Counted from the stretch's first letter, positions 33,001 through 47,450 are shown. The stretch is DNA of 64,000 bases from Sambucus nigra (GCA_949130495.1 OX422211.1:400019049-400083048); one strand, 5' to 3'. Notes: generated by a model from the letters alone, not told the origin. Numbers and translations: made by a program.

Positions 33001-36000
33001 GTGTTTTGGGTTTTCTTCCTCAAAGGGCATGTTTTGAAGCCTAAGTCTAGATATTTTCAAATTATCATCATATTCTCAAACCGGGGGTCAAGCCCAAGTC
33101 ATGTTTTTACGAGTTACATTGATCCCATGCGAGATGTTCGTGCCTCTCATTAGGGTGTTTGGGGGGGGGGTGTTTTGGGTACTCTACCTCTAATGCCATG
33201 TTTTAAGTATTAGTCCAGATATTTTACAATTATCATCATGTTCTCAAATCAGGAGTCCTGTGTCCCGTGAGAGGTGTTTGTGCTCCTCACGGGGGAAGTT
33301 TGGGGATGAGTTGGGTTTCCTATCTCTAACGGCATGTTTTGAAGCCTACGTCTGGATATTTTCAACTTGTCATCATATTTTAAAATCGAGAGTCCCGTGA
33401 CCACACTGCCTGCTCCTACTAATTACATTGGTCCCGTGCAAGGTGTTCATGCCTCTCACGGGGCTTCTTGGGGGATTTTTGGATTTTTTACCATACAACG
33501 ACATGTTTTTTATCCTAATTACACATATTTTCAAAGTATCTTCATATTCTCAAGCCGAGAGTCTCGTGACCACACAGTCAGTTCTTACTAGTGACATTGT
33601 CCTGTGCGAGGTGTTCGTGCCTCTCATAGGGCAATTTTGTGGGTGTGTTGTGTTTTCACCCTCCAAGAGCATGTTTTTAATCCCAAGTCTAGATATTTTC
33701 AAATTATCATCATATTCCCAAACCGGGGGTCGAGCCACCATGCGATTAGTTCGAACGAGTTACATTGATCCCATGTGAGGTGTTCGTTCCTCTCACGAGG
33801 CTGTTGGGGGAGTGTTTTGGGTTTTCCCAGTCTAATGGCATGTTTTAAGCCTAATTCTATATATTTTCAAATTATTATCATATTATTAAACCGAGGGTCC
33901 CGTGAACATGAGTTTAGTTCCAACGAGTTACATTTCTCTTGTGCGAGGTATTATGTCTCTCACAAGGCTGTTTGCCCTCTAATGCAATGTTTTTAAGCTT
34001 AAGTCTCTATATTTTCAAATTATCATCATATTCTAAAACCAGGAGTCTCATGACCATGAGGATAGTTCATACTTGATTCGTTGGTCCCTTGTCAGGTGTT
34101 CGTGCCTCACACGGCGCCGTTTGGGGAATCTTTTGGGGTTTCTCTCTATAAAAACATGTTTCAAACCATAAGTCATTAGATTTTCAAATTATCATGATAT
34201 TCTCAAATCGGGGTGCCCCGACTACACGCTTAGTTCCAATGAGTTACATAGGTCTCCTGCAAGGTGTTCATGCCACTCATGGGGCCGTTTGCACGTGTGT
34301 TTGGTTTTTTCCAACTAAAAACGTATTTTTAAGACCAAGTAATGATATTTTTAAATTATGCTCATATTGTCATATTAGGAGTCTTGTGACCACACGGTCA
34401 CTTCCAACGAGTTACATTAGTCCCGTGTGAAATTTTTGTGCCTCTCACGAGGTCGTTTGGAATGTGTTTTGGGTTTTCTCCCTCTAACGACATGTTTCGA
34501 AGCCTAAGTCTGGATATGTTGAACTTATTATCATATTTTAAAACCCAGGGTCCCCTGACCATGTGATCAGTTCCTACGAGTTACATTGGTCCCGTGCGAG
34601 GTGTTCTGCCTCTCATGGGGCCGTTTGGGGGATGTTTTAGGTTTTTGCCTTTTGACAGCATGTTTTTAAGACTAAGTCTAGATATATTCGAATTACAATC
34701 ATATTCTCAAACCACCAGTCCCGTGAGCATGCGCTCAGTTCCTGCTAGTTACATTGGTTCCATGCGAGGTGCTCGTGCCTCTCATGGGGCCATTTGGTAG
34801 GGTATTTTTTGCCCTTTAATGACTTGTTTTATGCTAAAGTCAAGATGTTTTCAAATTATCATCATATTCTCAAATCGGAGGTCCTGTGACCACGCGGTTA
34901 GTTTCTACGAGTTACATTGGTCCTGTGTGAGGTCTCCGTTCCTATCACTCGTCCGTATGGGGAATGGTTTGGGTTTTCTTCACGGAACTACATGTTTTTC
35001 AGCCTAAATCTTGATATTTTCAAATTACCATCATATTCTTAAATCGAGGGTCCCGTGAGAACGCGGTCAGTTCCTACAAGTTGCGTTAGGTCCGTGCGAG
35101 GTGTTCAAGCCTCGTTCGGGACCTTTTTGATAGTGTTTTTGGTTTTTTCCATGTAATGGCATGTTTTGAAACCTAATTCTAGATATTTATGAATTATAAT
35201 CATATTCTCAAACTAAAAGTTCTGTGCATATGTGGTTTGTTCCTTCGAGTAACGTTGGTCTCATGCAAGCTCCTCGTGCCTCTCACAGGGCCATTTGGGG
35301 GGCTGTTTTTTGATTTATCTCTTTAATAACATGTTTGTAAGCAGAAGTCTAGATATATTCAAATTATCGTCATATTCTCAAATCGTGAGCCCAGTGACCA
35401 AATGATTAATTCCTACGAGTTTCCATAGTCCCGTGCGAGGTGTTCGTACCTCTCACGAGGCCGTTTGGGGGTGTTTGGGGTTTTCTTCCCCGTTTGGGGT
35501 CCCCAGACGATGTGGTCAGTTCCTACGAGTTACATTGGTCCTGTGTGAGGTGTTTGGGCATCTCAAAGGGACGTTTAGGAGGTGTTTTGGGTACTCGCCC
35601 TCTACGGCATGTCTTTAAGCCTAAGTCTAGAAATTTTTGAATTATCATCATGTGATCAAACCTTGGGTCCCCTAACTACATGGTCAGTTCCTATGTGTTA
35701 CATTGGTCCCACATGAGATATTTGGGCCTCAAAAAGGGCCGTTTAGGGGTTGTTTTGGGTTTTCGCCTTCTACGGCATGTTTTTAAGCATAAATCTAGAT
35801 ATTTTTTAATTATCATCATGTTATCAAACCGTGGGTCATGTGACCACATTGTCAGTTCCTTCTAATTACATTTGTCCCATGCGAGGTGTTTATGTCTCTC
35901 ATAACATTGTTTGTTAGGCCTTTTTTGCCCTCTAACCGCATGTTTTTAGTCCTAAGTCTAGATATTTTCAACTTATAGTCATATTCTCATATCGGGGGTC

Positions 36001-38108
36001 CCGTGATCACACAGTGAGTTCCTATGAGTAACATTGGTCCCGTGCGAGGTGTTAGTGCCTCTCTCGGGGCTGTTTAGGGAGTGTTTTGGGTTTTAAACCT
36101 CTAACGGAATATTTTTATGCCAAAGTGTAGGTGCTTTCAAATTATCATAATATTCTAAAATCACTGCTCGCATGACCAAGTGGTCAGTTCCTACTAGTTG
36201 TATTGGTCTTGTGCGAGGTGTTCGTGCCTCTCATGGGGCTGTTTGGGGTTTTTTTAAGTTCTCTCTCTCTAACGCCAGGTTTTTAAGCCCAATTCTATAT
36301 ATTTTACAAGTGTACACATGTTCTAAAATTGGGAGTCCTGTGTCCCGTGCAAGGTGTCCTTCCTCCTCACAGGGCCGATTGGGAATATTTTGGGCTTTCC
36401 TTATTAACGATTGGTTTTGAAGCCTACGTCTGGATATTTTAAAATTATCATCATATTCTAAAACTAAGAGTCTCTTGAACACGCGGTCAGTTCCTACTAA
36501 TTACATTGGTCCCGTGCAACGTGTTCGTCCCTCCCACAAGGTCGTTTTAGGTTTTATCATGTAACGACATGTTTTTAAGCCTAAGTTTACATATTTTCAA
36601 ATTATCATCATATTCTCAAATTGGGGGCCTCGTGACCACGCGGCTAGTTCCTTCTAGGTACGTTGGTCCCGTGCGATGTGTTCAGGCCTCTCACAAAGCC
36701 ATTTTGTTTTTTTAGTTTTCACCCACTAATAACATGTTTTTAAGCCAAAGTTTAGATATTTTCAAAGTATTATCCTATTATCAATATCTGGGGTCCCTCC
36801 ACCACGCGGTTAGTTCACACAAGTTACATTTACCCGTGTGAGGTGTTTGTGCCTCTCACAGGGCAGATTGGGGAGTGTTTTTGGTTTTCTCACTCTAAAG
36901 TAATTTTTTAACGCTAAGTCTAGATATTTTCAAATTATCATCATATTATTAAACCGAGGGTCCCGTGACCATACAGTTAGTTCCTATAAGTTACATTGGT
37001 CCAGTGCGAGGTGTTTTACCTTGCATAGGGCCGTTTGAGTGGTGTTTTGGGTTTTTTCCCTCTATTGGCATCTTTTTAAGACCAAGTCTATATATTTTGA
37101 AATTATCATCATATTCTAAAACTCGGGGTCCCCTGACCACGCGATCAGTTACTATGAGTTACATTAATCCCATACAAGGACATTTTGGTTGTAGTTTTCT
37201 CCCTTTAACGACATATTTTAAAGACTAAGTCTTGATATTTTTTAATTATCATCATATTACTAAACCGCAAGTCATATGACCATGCGAACAGTTCCTACGA
37301 GTTACATTAGTCCCGTACGAGGTGTTCTACCTCTCACAAGGCTGTTTGGGGGGGTGTTTTGGGTTTTCTCCCTCTAACGCCATGTTTTAAGCCTAAGTCT
37401 ATATATATTCAAATTATCATCATATTCTCAAACAAGGATTCGTATGACCATGAGGCCCATTCCTTCTACTTACATGGTACCGTGTGAGGTGTTCGTGCCT
37501 CTCACGATGCCGTTTGGGGGATCTTTTGAATTTTCTCCCTCTAACGACATGTTTTAAAGCATAAGTCTAGATAGTTTCAAATTATCATCCCATTCTCAAA
37601 TCGGGGCTCTTGTGACTATGTGGTTAGTTCCTACGACTTACATTAGTCATGTTCAAGATGTTCGTGCTTTCACGAGGTCGTTTAGGGGGTGTTTTGGGTT
37701 TTCTCTGTCCAACGACATATTTTTAAGCATAAGTCTAGATATTTTGAAATTATCATCATATTCTCAAACTCGGGGTCCCCTGACTCGACGATCGGTTCCT
37801 ATGAGTAACATTGGTCCCGTGTGAGGTGTTCGGGCCTCTCAAATGGCCGTTTAGGGGGTGTTTGGGATTTCTCCCTTTGAGGACATATTTTTCAGCCTAC
37901 GTGTAAATATTTTTAAATTATCATCATTTTATCAAACCGTGTGTCCCGTGGCCACGTGATCAGTTCCTACAAGTTACATTGGTCCTGTGCGAGGTGTTCT
38001 GCCTCTCACTGGGCCATTTAGGGGGTATTTTGGGTTTTCGTCCTCCAACGGTACATTTTTAAGCCAAAGTCTAGATATAGTGAAATAACCTTCGTATTCT
38101 CAAACTGA

Positions 38109-38467
38109 CCAACACCTCAAATGGGACCAATGTAGCTTGTAGGAACTGATCGCATGATAACGAGACTCCCAATTTGACAATACGACGATAATTTGTAAAT
38201 ATCAGGACTTTGGCTTAAAAACATGGCGTACGAGGGAAAAAACTCGAGATAGCCCCCAAACGGCCTCGCACAGGACCGATGTGACTCATAGGAACTGATC
38301 GCGTTATCGTGGGACTCTAATTTGAGAGGACGATGATAATTTGCAAATTTCTTGACTTAGGCTTAAAAACATGGCGTTAGAATTCAAAAACCAGAAACAA
38401 CCCCCGAACGGCCCCGAGAGAGGCACCAACATCTCGTACGGGACGAATGTAAGTCGTAGGAACTGAT
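38109..38467 (-). repeat. Inverted satellite segment (359 bp, about two monomers)
   Basis: Within this stretch the satellite reads on the opposite strand: AGGAACTGATCGC, GACGATAATTTG, GGCTTAAAAACATGGCG and CCCCCAAACGGCC are reverse complements of the standard motifs. The left switch is after ATTCTCAAACTGA and the right switch is at AGGAACTGAT joined to ATTCTCAAAC. The higher-order-repeat core begins immediately to the right. Confidence 0.95.
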
Positions 38468-41400
38468 ATTCTCAAACTTCTTGTTAGATTGGTCCCATGC
38501 GAGGTGTTCAGGCCACTCACAAAATCATTTAGTGGGGTTTTTTTCGCCCTTTAACGACATGTTTTTAAGACAAAGTCAAGAAATTTTCAAATTTTCATTA
38601 TATTCTCAAATTAGTGGTATCGTTACCTTTCACTTAGTTCCTACGAGTTACATTAGTAACATGGGAGGTGTCCATCCCTATCATGGGCCCGTTTCATGAG
38701 TGTTTTAGGTTTTCTCCCTCTAAGGGCATGATTTTACACCGAAGTCTTGACGTTTTCAAATTATCATCGTATTTTAAACTCAGACGTCCCCTCACTATGC
38801 AGTTAATTCCAATGAGTTACATAGGTCTCGTGCGAGGTGTTTGTGCTTCTCACGAGACTGTTTCGGGTATGTTTTTGTTTTTTACCGTCTAACGATATGT
38901 TTTTAATCCTAAGACTAGATATTTTTAAATTATCATCATATGTTCAAATCGAGAGTCCTGTGATCACACAGTCAATTCCTACGAGTTACATTAGTACCGT
39001 ACGAGATTTTTGTTTCTCTCACGGGTCTGTTTTGGGGGTGCGGGGTTTTCTCCATCTAACGACCTGCTTTGAATCATAAGTCTAGATATTTTGAAATCAT
39101 TGTCATATTCTCAAACTCGGGGTACCCTGACAAAGCGATTTCCTAGTACGAGTTGCGACGGTTCCGTGCGAGGTCTTCAAGCCTTTAAAAGGGTCGTTTA
39201 GGGGTGTTATGGGTTTTCGCCATCTAACGGAATGATTTAAATCCGAAGCTGAGATAGTTTTAAGTTATCATCATATTATCAAACCATAGGTCCTTTGACT
39301 ACACGAAGATTTCCAACGAGTTACATTGATACCGTGAGAGGTGTTTGTGCCTCTCACGGGGCCATTTTGGGAGTGCTTTGGGTTTCTGGCTTCAAAAGAC
39401 CTATTTTTGTGCCTAAGTCTAGATGTTTTATAATTATCATTCTAAAATCGACGGTCCCCTGACTACGCGATTAGTTCCAACGAGTTACATAGGTCTCGTA
39501 CGAGATGTTCGTGCCTCTCACGGAACCCTTTGGGGTGTGTTTTGGGTTTTCTTCCTCCAAGGACATTATTTTCAGCCTACGTCTAGATATTTTTAAATTA
39601 TCATCATATTATCAAACCGTGTGTCGCTTGACCACATGATCCATTCCTATGAGTTACATTGGTCCCATGCGATGTGTTCTGCCCCTCACAGGGCTATTTG
39701 GTGGGTATTTTGGGTTTTTGCCATCTAACGATACGTTTTTAAACCAAAGTCTAGATATATTCAAATTATTGTCATATTCTCAAACAACGAGGTCAGTTAC
39801 AACTAGTTACATTAGTCCTATGCAAGGTGTTCATGCCTCTCACAACGTTGTTTGGTGGGGTCTTTTTTATCCTTTATCGGCTTTTTTGTAAGCCAAAGTG
39901 AAGATATTTTCTAAATTTCATTGTATTATCAAATCAGGGGTACTGTTGGCAAGCATTTAGTTCCTACGAGTTACATTAGTACCATGCGAGGTGTTTGTCC
40001 CTCTCACGGGACCATTTATTGAGTGTTTTTGGGATTTTGCCCTCTAAGGGCATGATTTTACGCTTAAGTCAAAAGGTTTTCAAATTGTCATCATATTCTA
40101 AAATTGAAGGTCCCCACACTGCGCGGTTAGTTCCAATGAGAACATTGGTCTAGTGTGAGGTATTTGTCCCTCTCACAGGGATGTTTGGGGTGTGTTTTGG
40201 GTTTTTACCCTCTAACGACAAGTTTTTAATTCTAAGTCTAGGTATTTTTTAATTATTATCATATTGTCAAATCAGGAGTCTTGTGACCACCCAATCAGTT
40301 CCTACGAGTTACATTTGTACCATGCGAGATTTTTGTGCCTCTCACGGGGCCGTTAGGGGGGGTTGGTTTTTCTCGGTCTAACGACATGTTTTGAATCATA
40401 AGTATATATATTTAGAAATAATCATCATATTCTAAAACTTGGGGTCCTCTGACCACCTGATCAGTTAACACGAGTTGCGTTGGTTTTGTTCAAGGTCTTC
40501 AAGCCTCGAAAAGGGTCGTTTAGGGGTGTTTTTGGTTTTCGCCCTGTAACAGAATGTTTAAACGCCTAAGATGAGATATTTTTAAATTATCATCATATTA
40601 TCAAACCATAGGTCCTATGACCACGCGAATATTTCCAACGAGTTACATTGATACCGTGCGAGGTGTTTGTGCCTCTCACGGGGCCGTTTCGGGAGTGCTT
40701 TGGGTTTTCGACCTCAAAGGATCTATTTTTATGCATTAGTCTAGATGTTTTATAATTATCATCATATTCTAAAATCGAGGTTCCCCTAACAACGTGATTA
40801 GTTCCAATGAGTTACATAGGTTTCGGGCGAGGTATTCGTGCCTCTCATGAGGCCCCTTGGCGTGTGTTTTAGGTTTTCGCCCTTTAAGGACATTTTTTTC
40901 AGCCTACGTGTAGATATTTTTAAATTAACATCATATTATCAAACCACGTGTCACGTGACCATGCGATCCGTTCCTACGAGTTACATTGGTCCCATGCAAC
41001 GTGTTCTACCCCTCACGGGGCCATTTAGGGGGTGTCTTGGGTTTTCGCCCTCTAACGGTACATTTTTAAACCAAAGTGTAGATATATTCAAATTATCATC
41101 ATATTCTCAAACAACGCGGTTAGTTACTGCTAGTTACATTAGTCCCATGTGAGGTGTTCATGCCTCTCATAATGTCATTTGGTGGGGTCATTTTTGCCCT
41201 TTATGGGCTAATTTTTAAGCCGAAGTGAAGATATTTTAAAAGTGTCAGTGTATTATCAAATCGGTGGTACTGTTACCAAGAATTGAGTTCCTACGAGTTA
41301 CATTAGTACCATGCGAGGTGTTTTTCCCTCTCACGGGCCCATTTATTGAGTGTTTTGGGTTTTTTCCCTCTAAGGGCATGATTTTACGCCTAAGTCAAAA

Positions 41401-44400
41401 CGTTTTCAAATTATCATCATATTCTAAAATCAAAGGTCCCATCACTGCACGGTTAGTTCCAATGAGTTACATAGGTCTAGTGTGAGGTATTTGTGCCTCT
41501 CACGGGGAAGTTTGGGGTGTGTTTTGGGTTTTTAGCCTCTACCGACAAGTTTTTAAATCTAAGTCTAGGTATTTTTAAATTATCGTCATTTTGCCAAATC
41601 AGGAGTCTTGTGATCACACAGTCAGTTCCTACGAGTTACATTTGTACCATGCGAGATTTTTGAGCCTCTCAGGGGGCCGTTAGGGGGGGCTGGGTTTTCT
41701 CCGTCTAATGACAAGTTTTGAATAATAAGTCTAGATATTTAGAGATAATCAGCATATTCTCAAACTGGGGTTCCCCTGACCAACTGATCAGTTACCACGA
41801 GTTGCGTTTGTTTTGTCCAAGGTCTTCATGACTCTCAAAAGCCCGTTTAAGGGTAATTTTGGTTTTCGCCCTGTAACATAATGTTTTAATGCCTAAGACG
41901 AGATATTTTTAAATTATCATCGTATTATCAAACCATAGGTCCTATGACCACGCGAACATTTCCAACAAGTTACATTGATACCGTGCGAGGTGTTTGTGCC
42001 TCTCACGGGGCCGTTTCGGGAGTGCTTTGGGTTTTTGGCTTCAAAGGACATATTTTTATGCATAAGTCTAGATGTTTTATAATTATCATCATATTCTAAA
42101 ATCAAGGGTCCCCTAACTGCGCGATTAGTTCCAACGAGTTATATAGGTATCGGGTGAGGTATTCGTGCCTCTCACGCGACCCCTTGGCGTGTGTTTTGGG
42201 TTTTTGCCCTCTAAGGAGATTTTTTTCAACCTACATCTAGATATTTTTAAATTATCATCATATTATCAAACCGTGTGTCGCGTGACCCCGTGATCCTTTC
42301 CTACGAGTTTCATTGGACCCATACGATGTGTTCTGCCCCTCACGGGGCCATTTGGGGGGTGTTTTGGGTTTTTTCCCTCTAATGGTACATTTTTAAACCA
42401 AAGTCTAGGTATATTCAAATTATTGTCATATTCTAAAAAAAAGCGGTCAGTTACTGCTAGTTACATTAGTCCCATGCGAGGTGTTCATGCCTCCCACAAC
42501 GTCATTTGGTGGGGTCTTTTTTTCCCTTTATCAGCTTGTTTTTAAGCGAAATTGAATATATTTTCAAATTATCATTGTATTATTAAATTAGTGGTACCAT
42601 TACTAAGCATTTAGTTCATACGAGTTACAATAGTACCATGCGAGGTGTTTGTCCCTCTCACATGCCCATTTATTGAGTGTTTTTGGGTTTTTTCCCTCTA
42701 AGGGCATGATTTTACGCCTAAGTCTAATGGTTTTGAAATTATCATCATATTCTAAAATCGAAGGTCCCCTCACTACGCGGTTAGTTCCAATGAGTAACAT
42801 AGGTCTAGTGGGAGGTATTTGTGCCTCTCATGGGGAAGTTTGGGGTGTGTTTTGGGATTTTACCCTCTAACGATAAGTTTTTAATCCTATATCTAGGCAT
42901 TTTCAAATTATCGTCATATTGTCAAATCAGGAGTCTTGTGACCACACAGTCAGCTCCTATGAGTTACATTTGTACCAAGCGAGATTTTTGTGCCTCTCAC
43001 GGGGCCGTTAAGGGGGAGGGGTTTGTCCGTCTAACAACAAGTTTTGAATCATAAGTCTAGATATTTAGAAATAATCATCATATTCTCAAACTCGGGGTCC
43101 CCTGACCACCTGACCAGTTGCTACGGGTTGCGTTGGTTTCGTGCAAGGTCTTAAAGCCTCTAAAAGGTCCATTTAGGGGTGTTTTGGGTTTTCGCTCTAT
43201 AACAGAATGTTTTAAAGCCTAAGACGAGATATTTTTAAATTATCATCATATCAAACCTTAGGTCCTATGACCACGTGATGAGTTCCAATGAGTTACATTG
43301 TTACCGTGCGAGGTGTTTGTTCCTCTCACAGGGTCGTTTGGGGAGTTCTTTGAGTTTTTGACCTCAAAGAACTTATTTGGGCCTAAGTCTAGATGTTTTA
43401 TTATTATCATCATATTCTAAAATTGAGGGTCCCCTAACTACGCTAATAGTTCCAACGAGTTACATAGGTCTCGTGCGAGGTGCTCCTGCCTCTCACAGGA
43501 CCCTTTAGGGTGTGTTTTTGGTTTTCTTCCTCTAAGTACATTTTTTTCAGCCTACATCTAGATATTTTTAAATTATCATCATATTATCAAACAACGTGTC
43601 ACATGACCACATGATCAGTTCCTATGAGTTACATTGGTCCTGTGCGAGGTGTTCTTCCTCTCACGGGGCCATTTTGGTGGTGTTTTGGGTTTTCTCCCTC
43701 TAACGGTACATTTTTAAGCCAAAGTCTAGATATATTCAAATTATCGTCATATTCTCAAACAACGAGGTCAGTTACTGCTAGTTACATTAGTCCCATTCGA
43801 GGTGTTCATTTCTCTCACAACGTCGTTTGGAGGGGTCTTTGTTTCCCTTTAACGGCTTGTTTTTAAGCCAAAGTGAAGATATTTTCAAATTGTCATTGTA
43901 TTCTCAAGTTAGTGGTACCATTACCAAACAATTTGTTCCTACCACATGCGGGATGTTTGTCCCTCTCACGTGCCCCATTTAATGAGTGATTTGGGTTTTC
44001 TCCCTCTAAGGTCATCATCTTACGCCTAAGTCAGGAGGTTTTCAAATTTTCATCATATTTTAAAATCAGAGGTCCCCTCACTGCACGGTTACTTCGAATG
44101 AGTTACATAGGTCTCGTGCGAGGTATTTCTGCCTCATACGGGGAAGTTTGTGTGTTGGGTTTTTGCCTCTAACGAAACATTTGAATCCTAAGTCTAGATT
44201 TTTTTAATTTATCATCATATTTTCAAATCGGGAGTCTTGTAACCACACAATCAGTTCCTACGATTTACATTTGTACCATGCGAGATTTCTATGCCTCTCA
44301 TGGGGCCATTTGGAGGGGGTGTTTCTGGTTTTCTCCCTCTAACGACATGTTTTGAATCATAATTCTAGATATTATGAATCAACATCATATTCTCAAACTC

Positions 44401-47400
44401 GGGGTCCCCTGACCCTGCTATTAGTAACTACGAGTTGCATTGGTTTCATGTAAGGTCTTCAAGCCTCTAAAAGGGCCGTTTAGGGGTGTTTTGGGTTTTT
44501 TCTCTGTAACAGAATGTTTTAAAGCCTAAGACGAGATATTTTTAAATTATCATCATATCAAACCTTCGGTCCTATGACCACGTGATGAGTTCCAATGAGT
44601 TATATTGTTATCGTGCGAGGTGTTTGTTCCTCTCACAGGGCCGTTTGGGGAGTTCCTTGAGTTTTAGACCTCAAAGGACCTATTTTTGTGCCTAAGTCTA
44701 GATGTTTTATTATTATCATCATATTATAAAATCGAGGGTCCCCTGACTACGCAATTAGCTTCAACGAGTTACATAGGTCTCGTGCGAGGTGTTCCTGCCT
44801 CTCACGGGACCCTTTGGGGTGTGTTTTGGGTTTTCTTCCTCTAAGGACATTTTTTCAACCTACGTCTAGATATTTTTAAATTATCATCATATTATCAAAC
44901 AGCGTGTCCCATGACCACATGATCAGTTCCTATGAGTTACATTGGTCATGTGCGAGGTGTTCTTCCTCTCACGGGGTCATTTTGGGGGTGTTTTGGGTTT
45001 TCGCCCTGTAACGGTTCATTTTTAAGCCAAAGTCTAGATATATTCAAATTATCGTCATATTCTCAAACAACGAGGTCAGTTACTGCTAGTTACATTAGTC
45101 ACATTCGAGGTGTTCATGCCTCTCACAACGTCGTTTGGTGGGGTCTTTTTTCCCTTTAACAACTTGTTTTTAAGCCAAAGTGAAGATATTTTCAAATTGT
45201 CATTGTATTCTCAAATTAGTGGTACCATTACCAAACAATTAGTTCCTACACCATGTAGGGTGTTTATCCCTCTCACTGGCCCCATTTAATGAGTGATTTG
45301 GGTTTTCGCCCTTCAAGGGCATCATTTTACGCCTAAGTCTAGAGGTTTTCAAATTATCATCATATTTTAAAATCGGAGGTCCCCTCACCTTGTGGTTACT
45401 TCCAATGAGTTACACAGGTCTCATGTGAGGTATTTGTGCCTCTCACGGGGTAGTTTGTGTTTTGGGTTTTTCCTCTAACGACACATTTTAATCCTAAGTC
45501 TATATTTTCTTAATTTATCATCATATCTTCAAATCGGGAGTCTTGTAAGCACACAGTCAGTTCCTACGATTTACATTTGTACCATGCGAGATTTCTATGC
45601 CTCTTACGGGGCCATTTGGAGGGGGTTGTTTTTGGTTTTCTCCCTCTAACGACATGCTTTGAATCATAATTCTAGATATTCTGAAATCCATATCATATTC
45701 TCAAACTCAGGGTCCCCTGAACCTGCGATTAGTTACTACGAGTTGCGTTGGTTTCGTGCAATGTCCTCAAGCCTCTAAAACGGCCATTTAGGGGTGTTTT
45801 GGGTTTTCAATATGTAACTGAATGTTCTAAAGCCAAAGATGAGATATTTTTTTAAATTATCATCATATCAAACCTTAGGTCCTATGACCACGTGATGAGT
45901 TACATTGTTACCGTGCAAGGTGTTTGTTCGTCTCGCAGGGCCGTTTGGGGAGTTCTTTGAGTTTTTGACTTCAAAGGACCTATTTTTGTGCCTAAGTCTA
46001 GATGTTTTATTATTATCATCATATTCTAAAATCGAGGGTCCCCTGACTACGCGATTAGTTCCAACGATTTACATAGGCCTCGTGCGAGGTGTTCCTGCCT
46101 CTCACGGGACCCTTTGGGTGTGTTTTGGGTTTTCTTCCTCTAAGGACATTTTTTTCAGCCTACGTCTAAATATTTTTAAATTATCATCATATTATCAAAC
46201 AACGTGTCCCATGACCACATGATCAGTTCCTATGGGTTACATTGGTCCTATGAGAGGTGTTCTTCCTCTCACGGGGCCATTTTGGGTGTGTTTTGGGTTT
46301 TCGCCCTCTAACGGTACATTTTGAAGCCAGAGTCTATATATATTCAAATTATCGTCATATTCTCAAAAAACGAGGTCAGTTAAGGCTAGTTACATTAGTC
46401 CCATTCGAGGTGTTCATGCCTCTCACAACGTCGTTTGGTGAGGTCTTTTTTCCCTTTAACGGCTTGTTTTTAAACCAAAGTGAAGATATTTTCAAATTGT
46501 CATTGTATTCTCAAATTAGTGGTACCATTACCAAACAATTAGTTCCTACGCCATGCGGGGTGTTTGTCCCTCTCACGGGCCCCATTTAATGAGTGATTTG
46601 GGTTTTCGCCATCTAAGGGCATCATTTTACGCCTAAGTCTGGAGGTTTTCAAATTATCATTATATTTTAAAATCGGAGGTCCCCTCACTGCGCGGTTACT
46701 TCCAATGAGTTACATAGGTCTCGTGCGAGGTATTTGTGCCTCTCACGGGGTAGTTTGTGTTTTGGGTTTTTGCCTCTAACGACACATTTTAATCCTAAAT
46801 CTAGATTTTTTTAATTTATCATCATATTTTCAAATCGGGAGTCTTGTAACCACAGAGTCAGTTCCTATGATTTAGATTTGTACCATGCGAGATTTCTATG
46901 CCTCTCACGGGGTCATTTGAGGGGGTGTTTTTGGTTTTCTCCCTCTATCGACATGTTTTGAATAATAATTATAGATATTATGAAATCAACATCATATTCT
47001 GAAACTCGGGGTCCCCTGACCCTGAGATCAGTTACTACGAGTTGCGTTGGTTTCGTGCAATGTCTTCAAGCCTCCAAAACGGCCATTTAGGGGTGTTTTG
47101 GGTTTTCTCCCTCTAACAGAGTGTTTTAAAGCCTATATCTATCTATTTTTAAATTATCATCATAATATCAAACCATACGTACCGTGATGACGCGGTGAGT
47201 TTCTACGAGTTACATTGGTACCGTGCGAGGTGTTCGTGCCTCTCACGGGACCGTTTGGGGAGTGCTTTGGGTTTTTTCCCTCTAAGGGAATGTTTTTACG
47301 CATAAGTATAGATGTTTTAAAATTATCATTATATTCTAAAATGGAGGGTCCCCTGACTACGCGATTAGTTCCAACGAGGTACATAGGTCAAGTGCGAGGT

Positions 47401-47450
47401 GTTCGTGCAACTCACGGGACCGTTTGGGGTGTGTTTTGGGTTTTTGCCCT
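38468..47450 (+). repeat. Higher-order repeat core: eight monomers per ~1.3-kb unit, about seven copies
   Basis: One monomer type, marked by TTTGGTGGGGTC, recurs at 38528, 39851, 41178, 42505, 43826, 45134 and 46434 (steps of 1323, 1327, 1327, 1321, 1308 and 1300). A second type, marked by TACCGTGCGAGG with GTGCTTTGGG or a close variant, recurs at 39329, 40651, 41978, 43301, 44608, 45908 and 47218, with the same steps. The eight types keep the same order in each unit. Comparing 43.62-43.95 kb with 44.93-45.26 kb by hand gives about 15 differences in 330 bases, far fewer than between neighbouring monomers. Confidence 0.93.

Noticed and set aside
38468..47450. Repeat array as a possible CRISPR locus
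   Set aside because: The repeat is about 166 bp and fully tandem with no unique spacers, and the sequence is plant-type heterochromatin.
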